Source: JAABPW01 sp037132275 (GTDB lineage: Bacteria; Verrucomicrobiota; Kiritimatiellia; CAIKKV01; CAITUY01). Taken from it: a DNA stretch of 53,007 nucleotides. How positions within the stretch are numbered: position 1 is the stretch's first letter; the number at the start of each line of letters is the position of its first letter. Shown piece by piece: positions 34,534 through 41,510 of the stretch. The position numbers were made by a program, and so were the translations under genes. The notes beneath the pieces were generated by a model. The model saw nothing but the letters and a program-made list of their open reading frames with translations, was not told the DNA's origin and did not search any database. Location of the stretch: the NCBI GenBank assembly GCA_037132275.1, contig JBAXPK010000014.1, positions 1-53,007 of the forward strand, in the 5' to 3' direction.

Positions 34534-35442
34534 TTATTCCCACGCAGCCCGAATGATTTTCAGTCCTGACACAATATCCTCGGCGGCCACGGACTGGGAG
34601 GGCTCAAGAACCCTGATAATATCATCCCGAGCCACATCCTTGAACAGGGAAAAGTTAATGGTTCCCGCAGGCGGCATGAGGTGATCCGTGGCAGGAGGAC
34701 TAACATCATGGATGTGCATTCCGGCCAACCAGGGGCGCAGGCGCTTGACCCAGCGGGCATGACTTGTCAGCCCGAGGTTTTCCCGAATTTGCCCATGTCC
34801 CATATCGTGCCAGCATCTAAGCCATGGGGAGTTGAAATGGCAAAGCAACCGTTCCATCTCAACTTCAGTCGGGATGGCTTCCCAAGTGGGCAGAATCTCG
34901 AATGCCAGGGTGCGTTGAGTTTCCTCAAGCAGAGGCATGAGGCGCTCGATGCCCTCGTAAAGATAAGGGAGTTGAGCGGCCACCGCCTTTTCGCGTGCCA
35001 GCAGGAGATTCATGCGAGCCTTCTCGTACGCTTCATCATATTGCCGTCCGGCGCGGGTAAGTTCGACAAGATGGGGAGAGAGCATTTTCATCTCCACATT
35101 GCCTGCATGAACCACCACGATGCGGCTCCCGATCTCGGCAGCAAAGCGAATGGTGTTTTCAAGATAATGCAACGAGTTGGCCCGGATATTGGGGTCAGAG
35201 GCCGACAGGGTGAAGGGTTCGGGAGAAGGGTAGGGGACGGGAGGGAGCGGGCAGTAGGCGTGGAGACTGTCCGCTATTATCTGTCCGGAAGCAATCCTGC
35301 TGCGCACACCCGAAACCAGATTCGGGGTCAGGTCGAAGCCCAGTTCCACATGATCAAAGCCTAGGGCGATAATTTCATCAATCATGGCCTCGCCGGTTTC
35401 ATGCCGGCGCGCATTCCAACGCGTTGTTAAGCTAAAGATCAT
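34534..35442 (-). CDS. Xylose-isomerase-like TIM-barrel sugar isomerase/epimerase
   Basis: 302 residues. AP-endonuclease-2/sugar phosphate isomerase fold. The barrel strands and metal ligands are indicated by VVVHAGN, AFEILPTWEA, CWHDMGHG and GMHIHDVSPP. Members include hydroxypyruvate isomerases and inosose or ribulose epimerases; the substrate is not evident. It is the first gene of a minus-strand set with an epimerase and a flippase-like protein, downstream of the rpsU terminator. Confidence 0.8.
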   Translation of the reverse strand: MIFSLTTRWNARRHETGEAMIDEIIALGFDHVELGFDLTPNLVSGVRSRIASGQIIADSLHAYCPLPPVPYPSPEPFTLSASDPNIRANSLHYLENTIRFAAEIGSRIVVVHAGNVEMKMLSPHLVELTRAGRQYDEAYEKARMNLLLAREKAVAAQLPYLYEGIERLMPLLEETQRTLAFEILPTWEAIPTEVEMERLLCHFNSPWLRCWHDMGHGQIRENLGLTSHARWVKRLRPWLAGMHIHDVSPPATDHLMPPAGTINFSLFKDVARDDIIRVLEPSQSVAAEDIVSGLKIIRAAWE

Positions 35443-35447
35443 GGGTC

Positions 35448-35488
35448 AACATAAAGAAAGCTCCCTGAATTAGAAATCCAGGGAGCTT
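35448..35488 (-). terminator. Rho-independent terminator after rpsU
   Basis: Perfect 10-bp stem (AAGCTCCCTG at 35458-35467, CAGGGAGCTT at 35479-35488) with an 11-base loop. Read on the minus strand it is followed by CTTTCTTTATGTT, a T-rich tract. It lies between rpsU and the isomerase gene and should separate their transcription. Confidence 0.8.
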
Positions 35489-35493
35489 CCGGA

Positions 35494-35510
35494 GATTCAG
35501 TGACTGAATC
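35494..35510. other. Small perfect palindrome at the rpsU stop
   Basis: GATTCAG and CTGAATC flank a 3-base loop at 35494-35510, overlapping the rpsU stop codon by two bases. It might form a second stem ahead of the terminator on the minus strand. Confidence 0.4.
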
Positions 35511-35694
35511 AGACGATATTGTACGCCGCGCGAGCGCGGGCACGGGCTGCCTTGCGACGGCGTTGCTCGCTGGGCTTCTCGAAGTACCGATGGGCACGGA
35601 TTTCTTTCATGATGCCTTCCTTGTCCATGATCTTCTTCAGGCGCCGCAGAGCTTTATCAACGGTTTCGCCGCGTCTAATTTTGACTTGAGCCAC
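35509..35694 (-). CDS. rpsU: 30S ribosomal protein S21
   Basis: 61 residues. Starts MAQVKIRRGETVDKALRRLKK if GTG 35694 is used, matching family S21 starts; a GTG at 35706 would add four residues. The strongly basic C-terminus RRRKAARARARAA is also typical. S21 helps position the anti-Shine-Dalgarno region on the small subunit. A candidate promoter sits about 70 bases upstream, and a clear terminator downstream, so it may be a single-gene unit. Confidence 0.92.
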   Translation of the reverse strand: MAQVKIRRGETVDKALRRLKKIMDKEGIMKEIRAHRYFEKPSEQRRRKAARARARAAYNIV

Positions 35695-35764
35695 GTGTAA
35701 TGTCACCTTCCCTTCGTGATCCGGAGCCTGATTAAGGTACTCCTCGAATCAAACAGGCAGAAGA

Positions 35765-35793
35765 TATACGTGAGATCGGCGATGAATTCAAGG
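35765..35793 (-). promoter_or_regulatory. Candidate promoter for rpsU
   Basis: On the minus strand TTGAAT (35793-35788) and TATATC (35770-35765) are 17 bases apart, about 70 bases before the S21 start. Box matches are 4/6 each. Confidence 0.35.
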
Positions 35794-35949
35794 AAAAGAA
35801 ACAGGGCCCTTTTCAAAACGCATCCCGGTGCCCTCGTGTGCGTGCCGTCAGTCAGGGAATAGACCCAGGGAATCTTCCTCTATGAGCTGCTTCTTCTTGC
35901 CCCAAGGTCTCCGAACAGGTATCTTTCGCCATTGCTTTAAGGAGTTATT

Positions 35950-36882
35950 ATGAAGCCAGTACAACTTGTTGTCGTTGGATCCATCGGCCTGGATACCATT
36001 GAGACCCCTGACGCCAAGAAAGAGGAGATTCTGGGTGGATCGGTCAGTTATGCGTGTGCCAGCGCCTCTTTTTTCACCCCGTCCGGAATGGTCGGGGTGG
36101 TGGGCTCGGACTTTCCGGAGCCTTGCCTGGATGTGTATCGACAGTTCGGAATTGATCTCCAGGGGCTTCAAAAATCCCACGGGAAAACATTCCGCTGGTC
36201 CGGTATCTATGAACAGGATATGAATAATCGCCGAACACTTGCCACCGAGCTTAATGTGCTCGCGACCTTTATGCCCGAACTGCCGGATGATTATGCCCGC
36301 GCGCCCTTCCTGTTTCTGGCCAACATCTCACCCGAGCTTCAACTCCACGTGTTATCGCAGGTCAAATCGCCACGATTTGTGGCGGCCGACACCATGGATC
36401 TCTGGATCAATATTGCGCTCAAACCTTTGCGGGACGTGATTTCCGCAGTGAACCTTCTCACTTTGAACGAATCCGAAGCGCGCCTGCTGGCGGGCGAAAA
36501 TAATCTGGTTAGAGCGGCAAAGAAGATACTGGGATGGGGGCCGCAGTATGTGATTATAAAGAAAGGTGAGCACGGCGCCATGTTGTTTTCCAAGACGGGG
36601 ATTTTTGTGGTTCCCGCCTACCCGCTGGAAATTGTGCATGATCCCACCGGCGCCGGGGACACCTTTGCGGGCGGCTTGATGGGGGCATTGAGCGAACGGG
36701 GTGAGGTGAGCGAAGCCGCCATCTGTCAGGCAATGGGTTATGGCAGTGTCGTCGCCTCTTTCGGGGTCGAGGATTTCAGTCTCGGTCGGTTGCTTAAATT
36801 GTCTCGCCCTGAAATTAATCACCGGTTTAACTCCTTTCGGCGGCTGACTCATTTTGACGCATTGCCGGGGACGTTAACTTAA
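35950..36882 (+). CDS. PfkB-family sugar kinase
   Basis: 310 residues. Ribokinase fold with GGSVSYACASASFF near the start and the catalytic/anion-hole motif DPTGAGDTFAGG (about 234-245), the general base being the Asp of GAGD. The family includes adenosine, ribose, fructose and 2-keto-3-deoxygluconate kinases; the substrate is not evident. AAGGAG seven bases before the ATG. Followed by an inverted-repeat element, then rex, so it may be an independent unit. Confidence 0.88.
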   Translation: MKPVQLVVVGSIGLDTIETPDAKKEEILGGSVSYACASASFFTPSGMVGVVGSDFPEPCLDVYRQFGIDLQGLQKSHGKTFRWSGIYEQDMNNRRTLATELNVLATFMPELPDDYARAPFLFLANISPELQLHVLSQVKSPRFVAADTMDLWINIALKPLRDVISAVNLLTLNESEARLLAGENNLVRAAKKILGWGPQYVIIKKGEHGAMLFSKTGIFVVPAYPLEIVHDPTGAGDTFAGGLMGALSERGEVSEAAICQAMGYGSVVASFGVEDFSLGRLLKLSRPEINHRFNSFRRLTHFDALPGTLT

Positions 36883-36900
36883 GAACTCATGCGTGTAAAA

Positions 36901-36916
36901 TCACAATTAAATGTGA
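36901..36916. promoter_or_regulatory. Inverted repeat upstream of rex, possible operator
   Basis: TCACA (36901-36905), six bases, TGTGA (36912-36916). The arms are those of a CRP/FNR-type or Rex-like site in inverted order. It lies 98 bases upstream of the rex start. A regulatory role is only a guess. Confidence 0.3.
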
Positions 36917-36926
36917 CGGGTCTCAT

Positions 36927-36987
36927 GGTAGGGCGGCCATGCCGCTGGCCGCCGCGGTGCGGCGCTCGACGGCGTGAGCGCCCTACC
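36927..36987. repeat. GC-rich palindromic intergenic element
   Basis: Outer arms GGTAGGGCG (36927-36935) and CGCCCTACC (36979-36987) match perfectly. The interior contains further GGCC/GGCC and GCCGC/GCGGC pairs, so the RNA or single-stranded DNA could fold into a larger cruciform. It is placed between pfkB and rex and looks like a REP-type extragenic repeat. No second copy was seen in the window, so its repetitive nature is not demonstrated here. Confidence 0.5.
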
Positions 36988-37013
36988 TGATAAATTGATC
37001 GGAGAATGTTTAT

Positions 37014-37667
37014 TTGGAAACGAAACCTAATAATGTGACAAAGATTCCCGGATCGGTCATCCGGCGATTGCCGAAATATCTGGTTCAGGCGAAGCGGTTG
37101 CGCCAGGAGGGAATCGAGTGGGTTTCTTCAGATGTCTTGGCTGATACCTTGGCCCTCACGCCTTCCACCGTCAGGCAGGATATTTCGCATATCGACTTTC
37201 ATGGAATTTCAAAACGGGGATATTCGACGGCCGGGTTGGAGACCGTTCTGGCCCGTACATTGGGCGCAGACCAGGAAAGCGTGTGCGTGGTGATTGGCGC
37301 CGGGAATCTTGGACGCGCCTTGGCGATTCATGAGGAATTCGCGCGGCAGGGCTTCCGGATTTGTGAGGTGTTCGACAATAATCCGGCCGTGATTGGTAAG
37401 AAAGTAGGCCGGTTTATGGTTCAGGATATGAGCGAATTGCCCAATATCGTGGGTCGGCTCAAGGTGATGATCGGTATTGTGGCGGTCCCTCATGATGCGG
37501 CCCAGGCTGTCGCGGATCGCCTGGTCATGGCAGGTGTCCGAGGGCTATTGAATATGACGACGGCGCATATCACTGTTCCTGAGAGGGTGGCACTGGTCGA
37601 TGCCAGGATCATCGCCAGTTTGCGTGAGTTGGCCTATGCCGTGAAGGTGAACGAACGCCCCTCATAG
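37014..37667 (+). CDS. rex: Redox-sensing transcriptional repressor Rex
   Basis: 217 residues, normal length. N-terminal winged helix (about 10-80; LPKYLVQAKRLRQEGIEWVSSD, core TPSTVRQDI), a Rossmann domain with VIGAGNLGRAL (about 92-102), then the domain-swapped C-terminal helix. Rex binds DNA when NAD+ is high and releases it when NADH rises, and it usually controls fermentation and electron-transfer genes. The TTG start at 37014 has GGAG nine bases upstream. It lies directly before the formate dehydrogenase operon on the same strand, a likely target. Confidence 0.95.
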   Translation: METKPNNVTKIPGSVIRRLPKYLVQAKRLRQEGIEWVSSDVLADTLALTPSTVRQDISHIDFHGISKRGYSTAGLETVLARTLGADQESVCVVIGAGNLGRALAIHEEFARQGFRICEVFDNNPAVIGKKVGRFMVQDMSELPNIVGRLKVMIGIVAVPHDAAQAVADRLVMAGVRGLLNMTTAHITVPERVALVDARIIASLRELAYAVKVNERPS

Positions 37668-37686
37668 CGCCCTGTGCGTCTTCCTC

Positions 37687-37715
37687 GTGACATTCCCGTG
37701 AAATTCTATTACAAT
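37687..37715 (+). promoter_or_regulatory. Candidate sigma70-type promoter for the formate dehydrogenase operon
   Basis: GTGACA (37687-37692), 17 bases, TACAAT (37710-37715): 5/6 matches at both boxes, 41 bases upstream of the ATG at 37757. CTATTACAATAG, a 12-base near-palindrome (arms CTATT/AATAG), covers the -10 and could be an operator. Confidence 0.55.
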
Positions 37716-37756
37716 AGTGGACAATTTTAGGAGTATCGAAGAGGAGGGTGCTTTTC

Positions 37757-40519
37757 ATGTCGCATGCTACGCCGAAACACCATGAGGCTACGATGATGAT
37801 TGACGGAAAGGTTTGCCCTGTCAACCCGGGGAAAACCGTGCTGGAAGTGGCCCGCGAAAACGGAATCGATATTCCCTCCCTGTGTTACCACCGCAAGACC
37901 GGCCCCGCGGCAACGTGTAGGGTCTGCGTGGTCGAGGTGGAGAAGATGCGTGGCTTGCAGGCGGCATGCTCCTTGCCGGCCGGTAGCGGCATGGTGGTGA
38001 AGACGAATTCCAAGCCTGTTCTTGAGGCGCGGCGCTGTGTTGTGGAGTTGATGCTCGTCAATGGACAACACAATTGCATGTCGTGCGAACGCAATGGCAA
38101 CTGCGAACTTCAGGATGTCGCCTATGATCTCGGTATCGAAAGTCCCAGTTACGTGGCCAGCGATCTGATTGAGCCTGTTGACGAGTCGGCGGAAATGGTG
38201 GCGCTTGACCGCCGCAAGTGCATCAAGTGCGGTCGTTGCATCGCCGCGTGTGGAAATGTGGTCGTCAACGAGGTGCTTGATTTTGGCAGGCGGGGCAGTC
38301 AGGCCCGCATCGTCTGTGATGATAATCTCAAGATGGGGGATTCGTCGTGTGTGCAGTGCGGCGAGTGCTCGCAGATGTGTCCCGTGGGCGCCATCATTGA
38401 CAAGAAGAGCCGGGGCAAGGGGCGGGGTTTCAAACTGGAGCAGGTCGACACCACCTGTCCCTATTGCGGGGTCGGCTGCCAGATGACCTTGCACGTCGAC
38501 CGGCGTGCCAATCGTGTGGTGCGCGTCACGGGGCGCGAGGTCGTTCCCAATGACGGGATGCTGTGTGTGAAGGGTCGGTATGGGTTTGAGTTCCATGCTA
38601 GTCCCAAACGACTGAGGCATCCCATGATCAAAAAGAACGGCAAGCATGTGCGGGTGTCCTGGGATGAGGCTCTTGATTATACGGCTGAACGGATCAAAGC
38701 CATCGTGGACAAGCATGGCCCGGACGTCTTCTCCGCGTTTGGGTCAGGCCGCATCACCAACGAGAATAATTATGCCGTCTCCAAGTTCACCCGCGCGGTC
38801 ATCCGAACCAACAATGTCGATCATTGTGCCCGGACTTGTCACGCTCCCACTGTCGCGGGGCTGGCTACCGCCTTCGGCAGCGGGGCGGCCACCAACTCGA
38901 TTGATGAAATCCTGGAGACTGATGTCATGTTTGTGATTGGCTCCAACATGACCGAGGCACACCCGGTCGTGTCGTATTTTGTCAAGCGCGCGGCCAAGAA
39001 TGGCGCCACCCTGATTGTCAGCGATCCGCGCAAGATTGATCTGGCGCGCTGGAGTTCCCTGTATGTACAGCACCGGGTTGGCACCGATGTCCCATACCTT
39101 AACGGCTTGATCCACGAGATCTTTAAAAACGGCTGGCAGAACGACGAGTTCATGAGGACCTGCACCGAAAATCCGGATGATATCCGCCGGTGGGTGCAGG
39201 ACTACCCGGTCGAAAAAGCCTCGGAACTGTGCGGCGTGCCCGTCCCGACGATGCGTGAGGTCGCGCGACTCCTCGGCACCGCAAAGAACGTCAGCGTGCT
39301 TTACACGCTGGGTATTACTGAACATATTTGCGGCACCGACAACGTCAAGGCCATTGCCAACCTCCAGATGGTTCTCGGCCATCTGGGCAAGCGGGGCGGG
39401 GGCGTGAACCCCCTTCGGGGCCAGAACAACGTCCAGGGCGCCTGTGACATGGGCGCATTGCCCAATGTATACCATAATTACCAACCGGTGGACGATTTGC
39501 GCGTTGCGGAGAAAATGGCGAAGGACTGGGGGGTGCCAACCTTGTCATTAAAGCCGGGCTACAAGATGCCCACCATGTTGCATAAGGCTACGACCGGCGG
39601 CACAAAGGCGCTGTTTTGTGTCGGCGATAACACGGTCCAGACGGAACCCCACATGGCCAAGACCATCAAGGAGATACAGGCGCTCGAATTTTTCGTGGCG
39701 GTGGATATCTTTCCCACCATTACGACCGAATACGCAGATGTCATCCTGCCTGACGTTTGCTTCAACGAGGACGACGGGACGTACTCCAATCTGGAACGGC
39801 GCGTGCAGCGTCTGAGAAAAGCGGTGGAGCCGCCGGGCGAAGCGCGTCCCACGTGGTGGATCATGCAGCAATTGGGCGAACGGTTCGGAGTGGATTTGCG
39901 ATTCACGTCCGCTCAGGGAGTATGGGAAGATATGCGCCGCACCAGCACCAGCATGGCCGGAATCACTTATCCCCGACTTGACGGCTTGGGCATCCAGTGG
40001 CCCTGTCCCACGCTCGAGCATCCCGGCACGCCCATCCTCCACCTGGGTGGAAAATTCACGCGCGGCAAGGGGCTCTTCTGTCGCACGGAGTACCGGCCGC
40101 AGGCTGAGCCGCCGGATGCCGACTACCCGTTTATTCTCTCTACGGGCCGTCGCTTGTGGCACTACCACACGGGTACGCAGACCCGAAATTCCGTGGGACT
40201 CGAGGCGATGTTCCCGGAGGAGTTGATGGAGATCAATCCGCAGGATGCCGCCAAAATGGGGGTTAAAACAGGAGATATGGTGGCCGCCACCAGCCGCCGC
40301 GGCACGATCACCTTGAAGGCCTGGGTCACCAACCGGTCGGCCGTCGGCGTGTGCTGGACCTCGTTTCATTTTTTCGAAGCCTGCGGCAACGTGTTGACGA
40401 TCGACGCCTATGATGACGTCACGGAGACACCCGAGTATAAAGCCTGCGCCATAAAGATCTCAAAGGTGTCCGATGGCACGGCGCCGAACGCCTGCATTGA
40501 ACGCCAGGCTCGTCCCTAA
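37757..40519 (+). CDS. fdhA: NAD-linked formate dehydrogenase catalytic subunit (molybdenum/tungsten, Cys type)
   Basis: 920 residues. Ferredoxin-like N-terminus with 2Fe-2S Cys43, 54, 57 and 71; His-containing 4Fe-4S site near H105, C107, C110, C116; two 4Fe-4S sites (C155-C165 and C198-C208); then the molybdopterin domain with CPYCGVGC (234-241) and Cys270. The metal ligand is Cys361 (codon TGT at 38837), next to catalytic His362, in HCARTCHAPTV, so this is the cysteine, not selenocysteine, form. C-terminal molybdopterin-binding domain ends the protein. Oxidises formate or reduces CO2, passing electrons through the NuoE/NuoF partners to NAD. GAGGAGGG eight bases before the ATG sets the start. 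fdhD is not visible. Confidence 0.92.
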   Translation: MSHATPKHHEATMMIDGKVCPVNPGKTVLEVARENGIDIPSLCYHRKTGPAATCRVCVVEVEKMRGLQAACSLPAGSGMVVKTNSKPVLEARRCVVELMLVNGQHNCMSCERNGNCELQDVAYDLGIESPSYVASDLIEPVDESAEMVALDRRKCIKCGRCIAACGNVVVNEVLDFGRRGSQARIVCDDNLKMGDSSCVQCGECSQMCPVGAIIDKKSRGKGRGFKLEQVDTTCPYCGVGCQMTLHVDRRANRVVRVTGREVVPNDGMLCVKGRYGFEFHASPKRLRHPMIKKNGKHVRVSWDEALDYTAERIKAIVDKHGPDVFSAFGSGRITNENNYAVSKFTRAVIRTNNVDHCARTCHAPTVAGLATAFGSGAATNSIDEILETDVMFVIGSNMTEAHPVVSYFVKRAAKNGATLIVSDPRKIDLARWSSLYVQHRVGTDVPYLNGLIHEIFKNGWQNDEFMRTCTENPDDIRRWVQDYPVEKASELCGVPVPTMREVARLLGTAKNVSVLYTLGITEHICGTDNVKAIANLQMVLGHLGKRGGGVNPLRGQNNVQGACDMGALPNVYHNYQPVDDLRVAEKMAKDWGVPTLSLKPGYKMPTMLHKATTGGTKALFCVGDNTVQTEPHMAKTIKEIQALEFFVAVDIFPTITTEYADVILPDVCFNEDDGTYSNLERRVQRLRKAVEPPGEARPTWWIMQQLGERFGVDLRFTSAQGVWEDMRRTSTSMAGITYPRLDGLGIQWPCPTLEHPGTPILHLGGKFTRGKGLFCRTEYRPQAEPPDADYPFILSTGRRLWHYHTGTQTRNSVGLEAMFPEELMEINPQDAAKMGVKTGDMVAATSRRGTITLKAWVTNRSAVGVCWTSFHFFEACGNVLTIDAYDDVTETPEYKACAIKISKVSDGTAPNACIERQARP

Positions 40520-40532
40520 TCAAGGAGATAAC

Positions 40533-40991
40533 ATGACTCAAAAAAATGATCTCGCAAGTCTCTTCGCAACCGCCATTCGCCGTGAACGCGATGCGGCAAT
40601 TTTTTATCAACAGATTATGGAGCGGGTGGCGAATCCGGCTGCCAAGGCCGTGTTTGCGCAACTTGTAAAGGACGAAAACGAGCACGAGCGTTTTCTTGAG
40701 AAGTGTCAGGTTGAGCCCTCGCTGCTGGCCGATATTGATCCGCATTGGGATTGTCATTTGGCCACCGCGACAGACCTGCCCCCGCTGTCCATCGACATGA
40801 AGCCGGCTGACGCCATTGCGCTGGCGATGAAAAAAGAGCAGGAGGCGGTGGATTTCTACCGAATGCTGGCGGCCAAATCCGCCGACGGCAAAACAAAAGT
40901 TCTGTTCAATGGCCTGGCCAAAATGGAGCTGAGCCATAAGAACCAACTTGAGAGTGTATTCACCGCCATCGGCTATCCCGAGGTGTTTTAA
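40533..40991 (+). CDS. Ferritin-like diiron protein in the formate dehydrogenase operon
   Basis: 152 residues, two-helix-pair ferritin-like fold with ERDAAIFYQQ, DENEHERFLE, KEQEAVDFYRML and MELSHKNQLE supplying the expected Glu and His ligands. It is like the rubrerythrin/ferritin-like small proteins sometimes found beside anaerobic oxidoreductases, possibly for peroxide or iron handling. No rubredoxin domain is present. AAGGAG nine bases before the ATG at 40533. Sits 13 bases after fdhA and 15 before the NuoE-like gene. Confidence 0.8.
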   Translation: MTQKNDLASLFATAIRRERDAAIFYQQIMERVANPAAKAVFAQLVKDENEHERFLEKCQVEPSLLADIDPHWDCHLATATDLPPLSIDMKPADAIALAMKKEQEAVDFYRMLAAKSADGKTKVLFNGLAKMELSHKNQLESVFTAIGYPEVF

Positions 40992-41006
40992 GGGAAGGAC
41001 GATTGT

Positions 41007-41510
41007 ATGAGTACCTTAGAGGCTTCTGCTTTCGACATCACCTCCGTTCTTAATGCCTACCCCGGGGCCGGACGAGACCAACTTATCCCCATCTTGCAAG
41101 ACGTTCAGGCCCGACTGGGCTATCTCCCGCGGGCGGCGATTCTCAGCATCAGCGAGCATTGTTCGCTGCCCGTGAGCCGTGTTTATGGGGTGGCGACTTT
41201 CTACAACCAGTTCCGGTTTCACCCGCCGGGACGGAATCATATTCAGGTCTGCCGGGGAACGGCCTGCCACGTCAAGGGATCGCTCAGAATTCTGGACGTG
41301 ATTCGGCAGAAGCTCGAAATTGAAAATGAGCAAACCACTCAGGACGGTGAGTTCAGCCTTGAAATCGTCGCCTGTGTTGGCGCCTGTGGCTTGGCGCCTG
41401 TCGTCTGCATTAATGGCGAAATTCATGGCGGTGTGACCCAGGCGTCGCTCAGCAAAATCATCGCCTCGTATCGTGCGACGAAAGGAAAATCCCGTGCAAA
41501 AGTCAACTGA
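41007..41510 (+). CDS. NuoE/HymA-like 2Fe-2S thioredoxin-fold subunit
   Basis: 167 residues. The thioredoxin-like 2Fe-2S domain is shown by CRGTACHVKG and CVGACGLAP, with the four Cys in the spacing of NuoE. GYLPRAAI and YGVATFYNQFRF are also standard. In NAD-dependent formate dehydrogenases and hydrogenases it passes electrons between the catalytic subunit and the flavin subunit. Overlaps the start of the NuoF-like gene by 17 bases. Confidence 0.9.
   Translation: MSTLEASAFDITSVLNAYPGAGRDQLIPILQDVQARLGYLPRAAILSISEHCSLPVSRVYGVATFYNQFRFHPPGRNHIQVCRGTACHVKGSLRILDVIRQKLEIENEQTTQDGEFSLEIVACVGACGLAPVVCINGEIHGGVTQASLSKIIASYRATKGKSRAKVN

Noticed and set aside
36901..36916. Classical Rex operator upstream of rex or fdhA
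   Set aside because: The TCACA-N6-TGTGA repeat has its arms in the opposite order to the TTGTGA...TCACAA consensus, and none of the consensus form was found, so I list it only as a weak possible operator.
37727..38716. 329-codon open frame opposite fdhA
   Set aside because: Antisense shadow of a strongly conserved metalloprotein with all cysteines in the sense frame. The same applies to 39548-40369 and 41887-42819.
38837..38839. Selenocysteine at the FDH metal site
   Set aside because: The codon is TGT (Cys), not TGA, so no recoding element is needed.
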